Shown here one piece after another: positions 16,554 through 24,451 of a stretch of DNA of 64,000 nucleotides. The position numbers and the translations under genes were made by a program. Within the stretch, counting starts at the first letter, position 1. Each line of letters starts with the position of its first letter. The DNA comes from JALZEG01 sp035942255. GTDB taxonomy: Bacteria; Actinomycetota; CADDZG01; WHSQ01. The notes under the pieces were generated by a model. It worked only from the letters and a program-made list of their open reading frames with translations, was not told where the DNA came from and made no database searches. The stretch is taken from the NCBI GenBank assembly GCA_035942255.1, contig DASZDG010000056.1:1-64000 (forward strand). The letters run 5' to 3'.

Positions 16554-16883
16554 CTAACGGAGCGGGACGCGCTGGGGGCCGAGCACCTTCGAGAGGATCA
16601 CGGCCCCGGCCCCGAACGCGACGAGGAAGTACGACAGGCCGAGCCAGGAAGAAGCGGGCGACCCCGTGTTCGGCAGGGGGTCGACGGGAGCGGGGGCCGG
16701 GTCGACCGGCACAGTCGGGTCGGTCGGGTTCGCCGGATCGGTCGTGGAGCCGTCGGGCGCGGGAGGCGCGATCAGCGGCGCGAACGGATCGCGGACCCCG
16801 GCCGTGTCCTGCGCCGTCGCGGCCGGCGCGGCCGCGATCCCGAGCACGAGCGCGATACCCAGGACACCCAGGAACTTCCTCAT
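16554..16883 (-). CDS. Small LPxTG-type surface protein (LPNTG)
   Basis: 109 residues from the ATG at 16883, chosen over a longer reading because a signal peptide begins there (MRKFLGVLGIALVLGIAAAP, then ATAQ). It continues with a Pro/Asp/Thr spacer, LPNTG near residue 70, a hydrophobic helix and a tail with Lys and Arg. The spacer is just long enough to cross a cell wall. It is probably an anchored wall peptide or stalk. No ribosome binding site is visible. It is divergent from the hydrolase gene. Confidence 0.75.
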   Translation of the reverse strand: MRKFLGVLGIALVLGIAAAPAATAQDTAGVRDPFAPLIAPPAPDGSTTDPANPTDPTVPVDPAPAPVDPLPNTGSPASSWLGLSYFLVAFGAGAVILSKVLGPQRVPLR

Positions 16884-16929
16884 GACACAAGAGTACGGCG
16901 GCCGTGGATCTATTGCCAGAGCGGCCATC

Positions 16930-16935
16930 TAGGAT
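16930..16935 (+). promoter_or_regulatory. -10 box of the alpha/beta hydrolase gene (leaderless)
   Basis: TAGGAT, 6 nt before the ATG at 16942. The gap CGGGCG has no ribosome binding site. Confidence 0.5.
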
Positions 16936-16941
16936 CGGGCG

Positions 16942-17748
16942 ATGCCGCTAGCAGAGCTCGGAGACGTCTCGCTCCACTACAAGGACCACGGCAACCCCGG
17001 CGCGCCGCCGGTGCTCGGCGTCATGGGCTTCGCTCTCGACCAGCGCTACTGGGCCGCGCAGGTGCCGGCCGTGGTCGCCACCCACCGCTTCGTCACGTTC
17101 GACAACCGCGGCGTCGGCCGCTCGACCGGCGACGCGTCGGTCCCGCTCGAGACGATGGCCGACGACGCGGTGCGGCTGCTCGACCATCTCGGGATCGAGA
17201 AGACCGTCGTGTTCGGGCTGTCGATGGGCGGGACGATCGCGCAGCACCTCGTGCTCGCGCACCCGGACCGGGTGTCGGCATTGATCCTCGGTGTCACGTG
17301 GGCCCGCCCGCTGGAGTTCATGCGCCGCCAGGACGACCTCGCGCGCGTGATCGTCGAGGCGCGCGGCGCCGACGCGCTGTTCGAGGTCGCGCTCCTCCGG
17401 ATGTTCACGCCGAAGTTCTTCGAGATGGGGGCCGAGGCCCTCGACCGCATGGTCCGTGCGCTGAACGCGCCCGGGGCGCCCGCCGGACCGACCGCCGAGA
17501 CGCTCCTCGCGCAGATCGACGCGCTGACTAAGCACGACGTCCTCGACCGGCTCCCGTCGATCTCGTGCCCCACGCTCGTGATGGGGGGCAAGCTCGACAT
17601 GATGGTCCCGGGGTTCGCGGCGGAGGAGATCGCGGAAGCGATCCCGGGGGCCGAGCTCACGATGTTCGAGACCGGCCACGGCTGCATGATCGAGGAGATG
17701 ACCGACTTCAACGCCCGCGTCGCGGCCTTCCTCGCCGGCCTTCTGTAG
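16942..17748 (+). CDS. Alpha/beta hydrolase
   Basis: 268 residues, the full length of a small alpha/beta hydrolase. The nucleophile elbow is GLSMGG with Ser94. Likely acid and base partners are Asp219 (GGKLDMMVP) and His246 (ETGHGCM). The oxyanion region is VLGVMGFALDQRYW, and the strand FDNRGVGRST is typical of esterase, haloperoxidase and lactonase-like members. The substrate cannot be read from sequence. It is leaderless by its TAGGAT box. It ends in a convergent gap against tryptophan dioxygenase. Confidence 0.88.
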   Translation: MPLAELGDVSLHYKDHGNPGAPPVLGVMGFALDQRYWAAQVPAVVATHRFVTFDNRGVGRSTGDASVPLETMADDAVRLLDHLGIEKTVVFGLSMGGTIAQHLVLAHPDRVSALILGVTWARPLEFMRRQDDLARVIVEARGADALFEVALLRMFTPKFFEMGAEALDRMVRALNAPGAPAGPTAETLLAQIDALTKHDVLDRLPSISCPTLVMGGKLDMMVPGFAAEEIAEAIPGAELTMFETGHGCMIEEMTDFNARVAAFLAGLL

Positions 17749-18011
17749 CCGATCTTAGGTAACGCCCCGCACCTAAGAAAGTTTTGTAATCCGCACGCGG
17801 GGTCAACCGGCAGTCGAGGGTTCGTCCGGGCGCGAAAAAGGCCCGCTGAGCAGGCCCGGAAAAGAAATGTACCCCGCAGTGACTTTCGGCCGAGACCTAC
17901 TTATCTCTGCGAGGTACCTGAACATCATACGACAGGCCATGACACCGGCGCAAGGCACATAACCGAGAAATGTTCGCGATTCGCGATCTTCCGACCGCGG
18001 AGCGCATCCCC
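17749..18011. other. Convergent gap with a long stem-loop
   Basis: 263 bases, no gene. An imperfect 11-bp stem (17869-17879 with 17907-17917, one mismatch) encloses a 27-base loop. A minus-strand terminator lies at 17835-17857. Transcripts from the dioxygenase gene would carry the stem-loop in their 3' end. I cannot assign an RNA family. Confidence 0.4.
17835..17857 (-). terminator. Probable intrinsic terminator for the dioxygenase transcript
   Basis: The minus strand reads GGGCCTGCTCAGCGGGCC followed by TTTTTCGCG. The outer stem is good, with one mismatch inside. It lies about 150 nt beyond the stop of the dioxygenase gene. Confidence 0.55.
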
Positions 18012-18848
18012 CTAGAGGAAGCTGCGCAGGTCCCAGAGCTCGGGATAGAAGCGCTTGTTCAGCGTCGACCGTAGGTAGGGGGCCCCCGTGGACCCGCCGG
18101 TCCCGCTCTTCGTCCCGATCTGTCGCTCGACCATCAGGACGTGGCGGCTCCGCCACATGGCGAAGTGCTGGTCGTGCTCGAGCAGGGCCTCGGACAGGTA
18201 GAACTCGTCCGCGTAGCTCTCCCGGTCGCGGGCGATCCGCAGCAGCGTCGACCGCCGGACCTCGAGATCGTCCGGGGGCATCGGCAGGCCACGGTCGTCG
18301 AGCATCGTGCAGTAGGCGTCCCAGAGCGTCGGCTCGGCCAGCCGCTTCTCGAGCCGCCCTCGTTCCTCGGGAGACGACGCGAGGCGGTCCAGGTACACGG
18401 GATCTTTGAGCCCCGAGATGAACTCGATCTCGCGGAACTGCACGGACTGGAAGCCGCTCGCGGGCGCGAGGTGCATCCGGAACTCGAGGAAGTCCTGCGG
18501 CGCCATGGTCTCGAGGACCCTGATCTGCGTGACGGCGACCTCTTCGATCGCCATCACGCGCTCGAGCAGGTGCCGTGCCGGCGTCGGACGGCCGGCGATC
18601 ATCAGGTCGCGGATCGACTCGAGCTCGAAGAGGACCTGCTTGAACCACAGCTCGTAGACCTGGTGCACGACGATGAACAGCAGCTCGTCGTGAGCGGGCG
18701 GGTCGGATTCGAGCTCCTGCAGCTGCAGGAGCTCGGGGATCTTCAGGTAGCTGCCGTAGGAGAGCCGCCGGTCCTCTTCACCGAAGCGCGGCGGGCGGCG
18801 CGGGTTCGCCTCGGCCGCGGCCGGCCGGCCGTCCGTGGTGTCGGACAG
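18012..18848 (-). CDS. kynA: Tryptophan 2,3-dioxygenase with a CTG start
   Basis: 278 residues from CTG at 18848. It is a heme enzyme that opens the indole ring of L-tryptophan to N-formylkynurenine. Family motifs include YGSYLKIPELLQLQ, the distal His in FIVVHQVYELWFKQ, and the axial-heme His in RSRHVLMVERQIG followed by KSGTGGSTGAPYL. The nearest standard start (GTG at 18668) would cut off the conserved YGSYLKIPELL and HDELLFIV parts. The frame above it is closed by the TAG of the L,D-transpeptidase gene, which touches the CTG. GGGAG lies about 8 nt before that CTG. So either CTG initiation or stop read-through is implied. No other kynurenine-pathway gene is in view. Confidence 0.88.
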   Translation of the reverse strand: MSDTTDGRPAAAEANPRRPPRFGEEDRRLSYGSYLKIPELLQLQELESDPPAHDELLFIVVHQVYELWFKQVLFELESIRDLMIAGRPTPARHLLERVMAIEEVAVTQIRVLETMAPQDFLEFRMHLAPASGFQSVQFREIEFISGLKDPVYLDRLASSPEERGRLEKRLAEPTLWDAYCTMLDDRGLPMPPDDLEVRRSTLLRIARDRESYADEFYLSEALLEHDQHFAMWRSRHVLMVERQIGTKSGTGGSTGAPYLRSTLNKRFYPELWDLRSFL

Positions 18849-20108
18849 CTAGCCGTCTCCCTTGGGCTTCTTGCCCGAGGGCTTCTCGTCGGAGCCGGCG
18901 TCCGCAGCAGCTCGGCGCGTGCCCTCGTTCTCGGCCTCGTCCTCGACGAGCGTCGGGTCGGGGGCCGACGCGTACATCGGGCGCAGCGGCCCTGCGACGA
19001 CCGAGACGATCGGCACGCCGACGTCGATCATGTCGTAGAGCTCGATGACGTCCTCGTTCGCCATGCGGACGCAGCCGTGGCTCGCGTTGTAGCCGAGCGA
19101 GTAGGTCGCGCTCGTCCCGTGGAAGCGGATAGCGGGCGCAGTCCAGTTGATCGCGCGCAGCCCGAGCGGGTTCCCGGGGCCGGGCGGGATCGTCGCCGGC
19201 ATGTCCGCGCCCCACGTGTCGGGGGCCGGGTTGACCCACGTCGGCATGTAGCGCTTGAGCTCGACCTCGAACAACCCGGTGGGCGTCATGTACTCGGGCT
19301 GCCCGGTCGCGACCGTCCACTCGTGCGTGATCTTCTGGTCCTCGTAGAGGTACAGCTTGTTCTCGCCGATCCGGACGAGCAGCACCTGGTCGAAGTCCTC
19401 GGTCGTCTTCTCCGGCTTCGTGACCTTGACCTTCAGCGGAACGGACGTCTCGCCGGCGCGGAGCCCCTTCATGAACGCGGAGTGGCTGGCGTCGACGTCC
19501 ACGCGGCGCCCCTCGCGCGCGTCCACGAACTTCACCCAGCCGCTCGAGTAGTCGAGCGACGCGTCCTGGGCCTCCCGGTTCATCGACGACGCGATCCCCT
19601 CCAGGAAGGCGCGGGCCCCCTGGCGCGGATAGCGGATGGCGACGTCGCCCGAGTGGTCGAGGTCGTCGCCGAGCACTCGCATGCGCATCTTCTGGAAGAA
19701 GGAGGTCTCGGCGCTCGCCGCGAGCGCGGCCTCGACCGCGCGGCCCGCGGTGCTGGTGGCGCCGATCTTCGCGGGCGTCACCTGCCAGGTCCGGTCCTCC
19801 CACTCGACCGTGATCCGGCGCTTGAGCTCGGGCCTCACGGCGGCCCGCACGGCCTCCAGCGCCTCGGCCTCGTTCATGCCCTCGACGTCGACGCCGGCGA
19901 TCGTGGTGCCCGGCAGCATCCGGCCCTCGTACTCGTTGCTGTAGTCGTACGTGGCGTACGCGGCCCCCGCGGCGCCGAGCACGACCAGGGCCCCGAAGAC
20001 CGCCAGGACGATCGCCCACGTGCGGCCGAGGTGCGGCATGCGGAACCGGCGGCGTCGTGGGGTCACGTCACCGCTAGTGCCGGTTGGGGTGTTTTGCTCG
20101 TTTTCCAC
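18849..20108 (-). CDS. L,D-transpeptidase with PG-binding domain (YkuD family)
   Basis: 419 residues from GTG at 20108. A Pro/Arg-rich cytoplasmic start leads to one transmembrane helix (WAIVLAVFGALVVLGAAGAA). A PG_binding_4-type region follows (PGTTIAGVDVEGMNEAEALE, about 55-150). The YkuD catalytic domain spans about 240-375 with IRFHGTSATYSLG and catalytic Cys346 in ASHGCVRM. The tail is acidic and Lys-rich. It makes 3-3 cross-links in peptidoglycan on the outer face of the membrane. A TACGAT box ends 9 nt before the GTG. It is divergent from cbs, and its TAG abuts the dioxygenase reading frame in phase. Confidence 0.92.
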   Translation of the reverse strand: MENEQNTPTGTSGDVTPRRRRFRMPHLGRTWAIVLAVFGALVVLGAAGAAYATYDYSNEYEGRMLPGTTIAGVDVEGMNEAEALEAVRAAVRPELKRRITVEWEDRTWQVTPAKIGATSTAGRAVEAALAASAETSFFQKMRMRVLGDDLDHSGDVAIRYPRQGARAFLEGIASSMNREAQDASLDYSSGWVKFVDAREGRRVDVDASHSAFMKGLRAGETSVPLKVKVTKPEKTTEDFDQVLLVRIGENKLYLYEDQKITHEWTVATGQPEYMTPTGLFEVELKRYMPTWVNPAPDTWGADMPATIPPGPGNPLGLRAINWTAPAIRFHGTSATYSLGYNASHGCVRMANEDVIELYDMIDVGVPIVSVVAGPLRPMYASAPDPTLVEDEAENEGTRRAAADAGSDEKPSGKKPKGDG

Positions 20109-20117
20109 AGGCCGCCC

Positions 20118-20123
20118 ATCGTA
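20118..20123 (-). promoter_or_regulatory. -10 box of the L,D-transpeptidase gene
   Basis: TACGAT on the minus strand, 9 nt before the GTG at 20108. No ribosome binding site intervenes. Confidence 0.45.
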
Positions 20124-20207
20124 ACGGTGGAGGGGAGATCGCGAAAGAGAACCGAGCGAAGCGCCCATTCCTTCCCGTGTTGCGCCCGCGACGCGACGCC
20201 TGCGACC

Positions 20208-21608
20208 ATGAGCGCCATGACCATCTACGAAACCCTGCTCGACGGGCTCGGCAACACCCCCCTGCTCCGCCTCTCGCGCATCGGCCGGGGGCTCGAGTGC
20301 CAGCTCGTCGGGAAGCTCGAGCTCCTCAACCCGGGGGGCAGCGTCAAGGACCGGATCGGCATCCGGATGATCGAGGCGGCCGAGAGGGAGGGGAAGCTCC
20401 GGCCGGGCGGCACGATCGTGGAGCCCACCTCCGGCAACACGGGAGTCGGCCTCGCGATCGCCGCGGCGATCAAGGGCTACCGGTGCATCTTCACGATGCC
20501 GGACAAGATGAGCCAGGAGAAGATCTCGACCCTGCGCGCCTACGGGGCCGAGGTGGTCATCACCCCCACCGCGGTCCCGCCGGAGTCGCCGGAGTCCTAC
20601 TACCGCGTCGCCGACCGGCTGACCGAGGAGATCCCCGGCGCGTTCCAGCCGAACCAGTACCACAACCAGTCGAACCCGGAGGCGCACTACCACTCGACCG
20701 GGCCCGAGCTCTGGGAGCAGACGGAGGGCCGCCTCACGCACCTCGTCGTCAGCGTCGGGACCGGCGGCACCGTGACCGGCTGCGGGCGTTACCTCAAGGA
20801 GAAGAACCCCGACGTCCAGATCGTCGGCGCGGACCCCGACGGATCGATCTTCTCGGGAGGGGAGCCCCACCCGTACCTCGTCGAGGGGATCGGCAAGGAG
20901 GCGTGGCCCGACACGCTCGACCGCTCGGTCGTGGACCGCTGGATCACCGTGTCCGACCGCGACTCGTTCCTGACGGCGCGCCGCATCACGAAGGAGGAGG
21001 GTGTGCTCGCCGGCGGGTCGTCCGGCACCGCGATGTGGGCCGCGCTCGAGGTCGCGCGTGACCTCGGCCCCGAGGCGTTCGTGGTGGTGATCCTCCCGGA
21101 CTCCGGCAAGAGCTACCTGTCGAAGATCTACAACGAGGGCTGGATGCTCGACCACGGCTTCGTCGACCGGCCCGGCACCGCCGCGCGCATCGCCGAGGTG
21201 CTGGCGGACAAGAAGAGCCACGCGGGGGCGGTCCCCGATCTGGTGGCGGTGCCTTCCACGGAGAAGGTCGGCCGGGCGATCGACATCCTCCAGGAGTACG
21301 GGATCTCTCAGCTCCCGGTGGCGAAGAACGAGTCGCCGGACGACATCGGCGAGATCGTCGGGTCGATCCACGAACGGTCGCTTCTCGACCGCGTGTTCCG
21401 CGACCGTGACGCGATCGGCCGCGACGTCATCGAGGTGATGGACGGGCCGCTGCCGGTCCTCCAGGCGAGCGACGGCGTCGAGGAGATGTTCGCGGGGCTG
21501 GCCCGCGGCGCCGAGGCCGTGCTGGTCGCCGAGGGCTCGAGGCCGGAAGGCGTGCTGAGCCGGGCGGACCTGCTGGACTTCCTGGCGCACCAGGCGCGGG
21601 GGGCCTAA
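20208..21608 (+). CDS. cbs: Cystathionine beta-synthase (PLP domain plus two CBS domains)
   Basis: 466 residues from ATG at 20208; a second ATG lies 9 nt inside. It condenses homocysteine with serine to cystathionine. PLP lysine K47 is in NPGGSVKDR, the substrate loop is EPTSGNTGVGLA, and the phosphate-binding SVGTGGTVTG and GVLAGGSSGTA complete the fold-type II core (to about residue 325). Two CBS repeats follow (VPSTEKVGRAIDILQEYGIS near 350, and VIEVMDGPLPVLQASDGVEE near 410), with a possible regulatory ligand site. It works with ahcY and the gamma enzyme (23261-24415) in reverse transsulfuration. It is divergent from the L,D-transpeptidase gene, sharing a 99-base gap. Confidence 0.93.
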   Translation: MSAMTIYETLLDGLGNTPLLRLSRIGRGLECQLVGKLELLNPGGSVKDRIGIRMIEAAEREGKLRPGGTIVEPTSGNTGVGLAIAAAIKGYRCIFTMPDKMSQEKISTLRAYGAEVVITPTAVPPESPESYYRVADRLTEEIPGAFQPNQYHNQSNPEAHYHSTGPELWEQTEGRLTHLVVSVGTGGTVTGCGRYLKEKNPDVQIVGADPDGSIFSGGEPHPYLVEGIGKEAWPDTLDRSVVDRWITVSDRDSFLTARRITKEEGVLAGGSSGTAMWAALEVARDLGPEAFVVVILPDSGKSYLSKIYNEGWMLDHGFVDRPGTAARIAEVLADKKSHAGAVPDLVAVPSTEKVGRAIDILQEYGISQLPVAKNESPDDIGEIVGSIHERSLLDRVFRDRDAIGRDVIEVMDGPLPVLQASDGVEEMFAGLARGAEAVLVAEGSRPEGVLSRADLLDFLAHQARGA

Positions 21609-21619
21609 GCCGAGCTCGT

Positions 21620-21656
21620 TGAGGAATCCGTTACGGATAGCGCAACGCATTCCTCA
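21620..21656 (+). terminator. Nested stem-loop after cbs
   Basis: Outer arms TGAGGAAT (21620-21627) and ATTCCTCA (21649-21656) pair perfectly around an inner ATCCG/CGGAT hairpin. There is no T-tract, so it may be an mRNA 3' end or a processing site rather than a strict terminator. Confidence 0.4.
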
Positions 21657-21685
21657 TGGAGGGGACCCTGGGGGCCGAGCTCCCA

Positions 21686-21714
21686 TTGACATCGCCTTGC
21701 TCCGGGCCTACAAC
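21686..21714 (+). promoter_or_regulatory. Housekeeping-type promoter, -35 TTGACA / -10 TACAAC
   Basis: TTGACA at 21686-21691, a spacer of exactly 17, and TACAAC at 21709-21714. This is the best sigma-70-type promoter in the window. It drives the 152-residue gene with a leader of about 28 nt and a good ribosome binding site. Confidence 0.8.
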
Positions 21715-21748
21715 GGACCAAGCTCCCAATTCGCGAGGAGGGGTCCAT

Positions 21749-22207
21749 ATGGGCGGTTACGCGGACAAGCTCCAAAAGGCGGCGGGGGACGTCCTGCGTC
21801 CCGGCGAGACGGTGATCGGAGCAATCCGCACGCAGCCCCGCGGGACCGCGATGGGGGCCGCCGGCGGGATAGTCGGAGCGGTCGCGGTCGGCCACCAGGG
21901 AGGAAAGGCGCGCGAACGCGCGACGGAGGGATCGGTGGCCGCTTCGCTGCCGACCAGCCGGTTCGCGCTCGGTCTCACGAACGAGCGCATGCTCGCGTTC
22001 AACTACACCGCGATGGGGAAGCCGAAGGACCTCCAGAACGAGGTGCCGCTGGACGCCGTCGTCAACGTCGAGCGCGGAGGAGCGAAGATCACCAACTCGG
22101 TCGTCGTGACATTCGGCGACGGCTCGGCCATCGAGCTCGAGACCGCGAAGCTCGAGAAGGTCGACGACTTCATCGACGCGTTCAAGAGGACGAAGGCCGC
22201 GACGTAG
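21749..22207 (+). CDS. Small protein with a C-terminal PH-like beta domain, unknown function
   Basis: 152 residues from ATG at 21749, behind GAGGAGG with about 8 nt spacing. A Gly-rich hydrophobic stretch (AMGAAGGIVGAVAVGHQGG, about 35-53) may touch the membrane. The second half, FALGLTNERMLAFNYTAMG, then VPLDAVVNVERGG and VVVTFGDGSAIELE, has the strand pattern of bacterial PH-like domains, ending in a helix (VDDFIDAFKRT). Such domains bind lipids or proteins. The strong promoter upstream suggests it is well expressed. It stands alone, with a convergent neighbour. Confidence 0.75.
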   Translation: MGGYADKLQKAAGDVLRPGETVIGAIRTQPRGTAMGAAGGIVGAVAVGHQGGKARERATEGSVAASLPTSRFALGLTNERMLAFNYTAMGKPKDLQNEVPLDAVVNVERGGAKITNSVVVTFGDGSAIELETAKLEKVDDFIDAFKRTKAAT

Positions 22208-22212
22208 AAGGG

Positions 22213-22452
22213 TTACCCCAGGGCGCGGGTTCTCCTTTGAAGCTCGCCCTTGAAGTACCGGCCGTGCGTGGCTTTCAGCGTCTCAATCGAGTCCGACCCC
22301 AGCATCACGACCTCGACGTCAGCCTCGTCCCGAAAACGTTCTTCACGATCGAACAGCTCCTTCAGGGCGACGTCCCGTTCGGCCTCGGGGAACTCGACCA
22401 TCTCGAGGATCTCGCCACGAGGCCTGTCGAAGACGATGACGAACTGCTTCAT
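22213..22452 (-). CDS. Small partner protein of the RelA/SpoT-domain gene (79 aa)
   Basis: 79 residues, beginning FVIVFDRPRGEILEMVEF and ending HGRYFKGELQRRTRALG, with an acidic helical middle (RDVALKELFDREERFRDEAD). Its ATG overlaps the stop of the RelA/SpoT-domain gene (ATGA at 22449-22452), so the two are translated together. I recall similar small proteins beside this type of RelA/SpoT gene. An antitoxin or modulator role is the natural guess, since small alarmone synthetase toxins are usually paired with a tightly linked small gene. It has no known domain. Confidence 0.75.
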   Translation of the reverse strand: MKQFVIVFDRPRGEILEMVEFPEAERDVALKELFDREERFRDEADVEVVMLGSDSIETLKATHGRYFKGELQRRTRALG

Positions 22453-23222
22453 ACGGACTCACCTTCTTCGAGCGCGTCGAGGATGACCGTGAGCGCTCGC
22501 CTGAACGATATCTCGTCGTCGTCCACGCGCCGCTTGAGGGCCGTGAACCGGTCAACGGCCACGTCCTCTATCGGAGTGAGATCGGAAGAGGACTCGCCGG
22601 CAGGCAACTCGGCAGCGAGAGCCTCCAGCGACGCGCGCAGTCCTTCGTGATGAGCGATGTTCTCCGACAGCGCGATCAAGCCTTCGACGGTTCCCCGACG
22701 TGCTGCTTCCCGAGGCATCTCGCCGTACCTGATCCCGCGCCCGAACCGGTCTGCGACCCGCTCCATGACCTCCGCCCATAGATGCTGAAGGGGAGTCCGG
22801 ACCTGGACCTCAACACGCCGCGTCTGGACACGCGCGACGAGGTGAACGGCGCGATAACCGTGGCTTGGCGTCTCCCTCCGGTCGTAGACCTTCCCACCGA
22901 GGCGCGCCGCGATCTTCGAGACGATCGCGTCCTGTTCGTCCAGCGTCACATCCGGCACGATCCTGGTCCCGGCGATGTCCTGGATCGACGTCAGCCGCGT
23001 CGTCTCGCGGACGAGCTTGTCGATGATCGTCCCCGGGGTCTTCGTTCGCGAGGTCGGGGAGAAGCCGAGACGTTGCAGCTCGGCTTCGACAACGGTCAGC
23101 GCGGGAGTGTGCGCCGCGCGGAACTGTTGCAGGAGCCTGAGGTCGTCGCGCGAAGGCGCGTCTCCGCTCCTGAGCCGTTCGCCGAGCCGGTCAAGCTGCG
23201 AATTCGACGGGAGGTTCTCCAC
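22449..23222 (-). CDS. Stand-alone RelA/SpoT nucleotidyltransferase-domain protein (possible toxSAS)
   Basis: 257 residues from GTG at 23222 (start uncertain; TTG at 23231 is possible, and neither has a good ribosome binding site). The synthetase core spans about 70-195: IQDIAGTRIV, then TPSHGYRAVHLVARV, then EVQVRTPLQHLWAEVMERVADRFG, the three signature blocks of pyrophosphate transfer from ATP to GDP/GTP or tRNA. The HD hydrolase, TGS and ACT domains of long Rel are absent. The C-terminal about 60 residues are helical. Small alarmone synthetases act in stress; some (toxSAS) are toxins that pyrophosphorylate tRNA or adenine nucleotides. Coupling to a 79-residue gene favours a two-component module. 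Confidence 0.85.
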   Translation of the reverse strand: MENLPSNSQLDRLGERLRSGDAPSRDDLRLLQQFRAAHTPALTVVEAELQRLGFSPTSRTKTPGTIIDKLVRETTRLTSIQDIAGTRIVPDVTLDEQDAIVSKIAARLGGKVYDRRETPSHGYRAVHLVARVQTRRVEVQVRTPLQHLWAEVMERVADRFGRGIRYGEMPREAARRGTVEGLIALSENIAHHEGLRASLEALAAELPAGESSSDLTPIEDVAVDRFTALKRRVDDDEISFRRALTVILDALEEGESV

Positions 23223-23260
23223 GTTCGCCAAGGTAGAACGCGGGTGCGACAGAATCGGGC

Positions 23261-24415
23261 TCAGCCCAGGGCCCGGTCCAGGTCCGCTATCAGGTCGTCC
23301 ACGTGCTCGATCCCTACGGAGAGCCGCACGAGCTCCGGCGGGATCTCGAGGCTCGACCCCGCGAGGCTCGCGTGCGTCATCTGGCCGGGGTGCTCGATCA
23401 GCGACTCGACGCCGCCCAGCGACTCGGCCAGGAAGAACAGCTTCGTGCTCTCGCAGATCCTGAGCGCCTCCTCCTCCGACGTCGCCTCGAAAGACACCAT
23501 GCCCCCGTAGAGCGGCGCGCCGGCCGCGGACATCTGCCGCGTCGCGACGTCGTGGGCCGGGAAGTCCTCGAAGCCCGGCCAGTAGACCTTGCTCACCTTG
23601 TCGTGCGTGCGCAGCCACGCCGCAACGGCGGCCGCGTTCTCCGAGTGCGCGCGCATGCGCAGCCCGAGCGTCTTCAGCCCCCGCAGCAGCAGCCAGCTGT
23701 CGAACGGGCCCGGCACCGGCCCGACCGCGTTCTGCAGGAAACGGAGCCGCTCGGCGAGGCCGTCGTCGTCGGTCGCGACCGTTCCCATCAACAGGTCCGA
23801 GTGCCCGCCGAGGTACTTCGTCGCGGAATAGACGACCGCGTCGGCGCCGTGCGCCAGCGGGAGCTGCAGGTACGGCGTCGCGAACGTGTTGTCGACCACG
23901 ACGGTCGCGCCGGCGGCGTGGCCCACCTCGGCGAGCATCGAGATGTCGAGGATCTTCAGCAGCGGGTTCGTCGGCGTCTCCGCGATCAGGAGCGCGGCCC
24001 CCCCTTCGACTGCGGCCTCTACCGACGCACGGTCGGTCATGTCGGCGATCGCGTAGCGCAGCCCGAGGTTCGCCAGCACCTTGTCGAACAGCCTGTAGGT
24101 GCCGCCGTAGACGTCGTCCGGAATCACGACCTTGTCTCCGTGGTTGCACATGAGAGCAAGGGTCGTTATGGCCGCCATGCCGGAAGCGAACGAGATCGCG
24201 TGCTCGGCCTGCTCGAGCGCGGCAAGACAGATATCGAGCGCACGCCGGGTCGGATTGTCCGTTCGGGAGTATTCGAAACCTTTGTGCCTCGCTACAGCTT
24301 CCTGCACGTATGTCGATGTTTGATAGATCGGGACTACCGCAGCTCCCGTGGTCGGGTCGGGATCCTGGCCTGCGTGAATTGCGTATGTCTCGAAACGCAT
24401 AGGGTCTGATGTCAT
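23261..24415 (-). CDS. metB: Cystathionine gamma-synthase / gamma-lyase family enzyme
   Basis: 384 residues from ATG at 24415 after GGAG (5-6 nt spacing). It is a fold-type I PLP enzyme of the Cys/Met metabolism family. The pyridoxal lysine is K200 in YSATKYLGGHSDL. Also seen are YSRTDNPTRRALD, FASGMAAITTL, DDVYGGTYRLF and VDNTFATPYLQ. Synthase and lyase cannot be separated on sequence alone. With cbs and ahcY nearby, a gamma-lyase in reverse transsulfuration is as likely as MetB. It is divergent, with a 36-base gap, from the peptidase C26-like gene. Confidence 0.92.
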   Translation of the reverse strand: MTSDPMRFETYAIHAGQDPDPTTGAAVVPIYQTSTYVQEAVARHKGFEYSRTDNPTRRALDICLAALEQAEHAISFASGMAAITTLALMCNHGDKVVIPDDVYGGTYRLFDKVLANLGLRYAIADMTDRASVEAAVEGGAALLIAETPTNPLLKILDISMLAEVGHAAGATVVVDNTFATPYLQLPLAHGADAVVYSATKYLGGHSDLLMGTVATDDDGLAERLRFLQNAVGPVPGPFDSWLLLRGLKTLGLRMRAHSENAAAVAAWLRTHDKVSKVYWPGFEDFPAHDVATRQMSAAGAPLYGGMVSFEATSEEEALRICESTKLFFLAESLGGVESLIEHPGQMTHASLAGSSLEIPPELVRLSVGIEHVDDLIADLDRALG

Positions 24416-24451
24416 CTGATCTCCGACGAGGGGGCGAGTGAGCTGAGGGAC

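Noticed and set aside
18012..18668. Dioxygenase starting at GTG 18668
   Set aside because: It would remove the conserved N-terminal segment (YGSYLKIPELLQLQ and HDELLFIV) that is encoded in frame just upstream.
18141..21608. Very long plus-strand frames opposite real genes (for example through the L,D-transpeptidase, SecA and flippase-fusion regions)
   Set aside because: They are high-GC shadows: compositionally biased Arg/Val/Leu/Asp-rich translations without domains, lying opposite genes with clear motifs.
22449..24149. A 566-residue protein joining the RelA/SpoT domain to an upstream extension
   Set aside because: The extension is a shadow of the PLP enzyme gene in another frame; the real start is near 23222.
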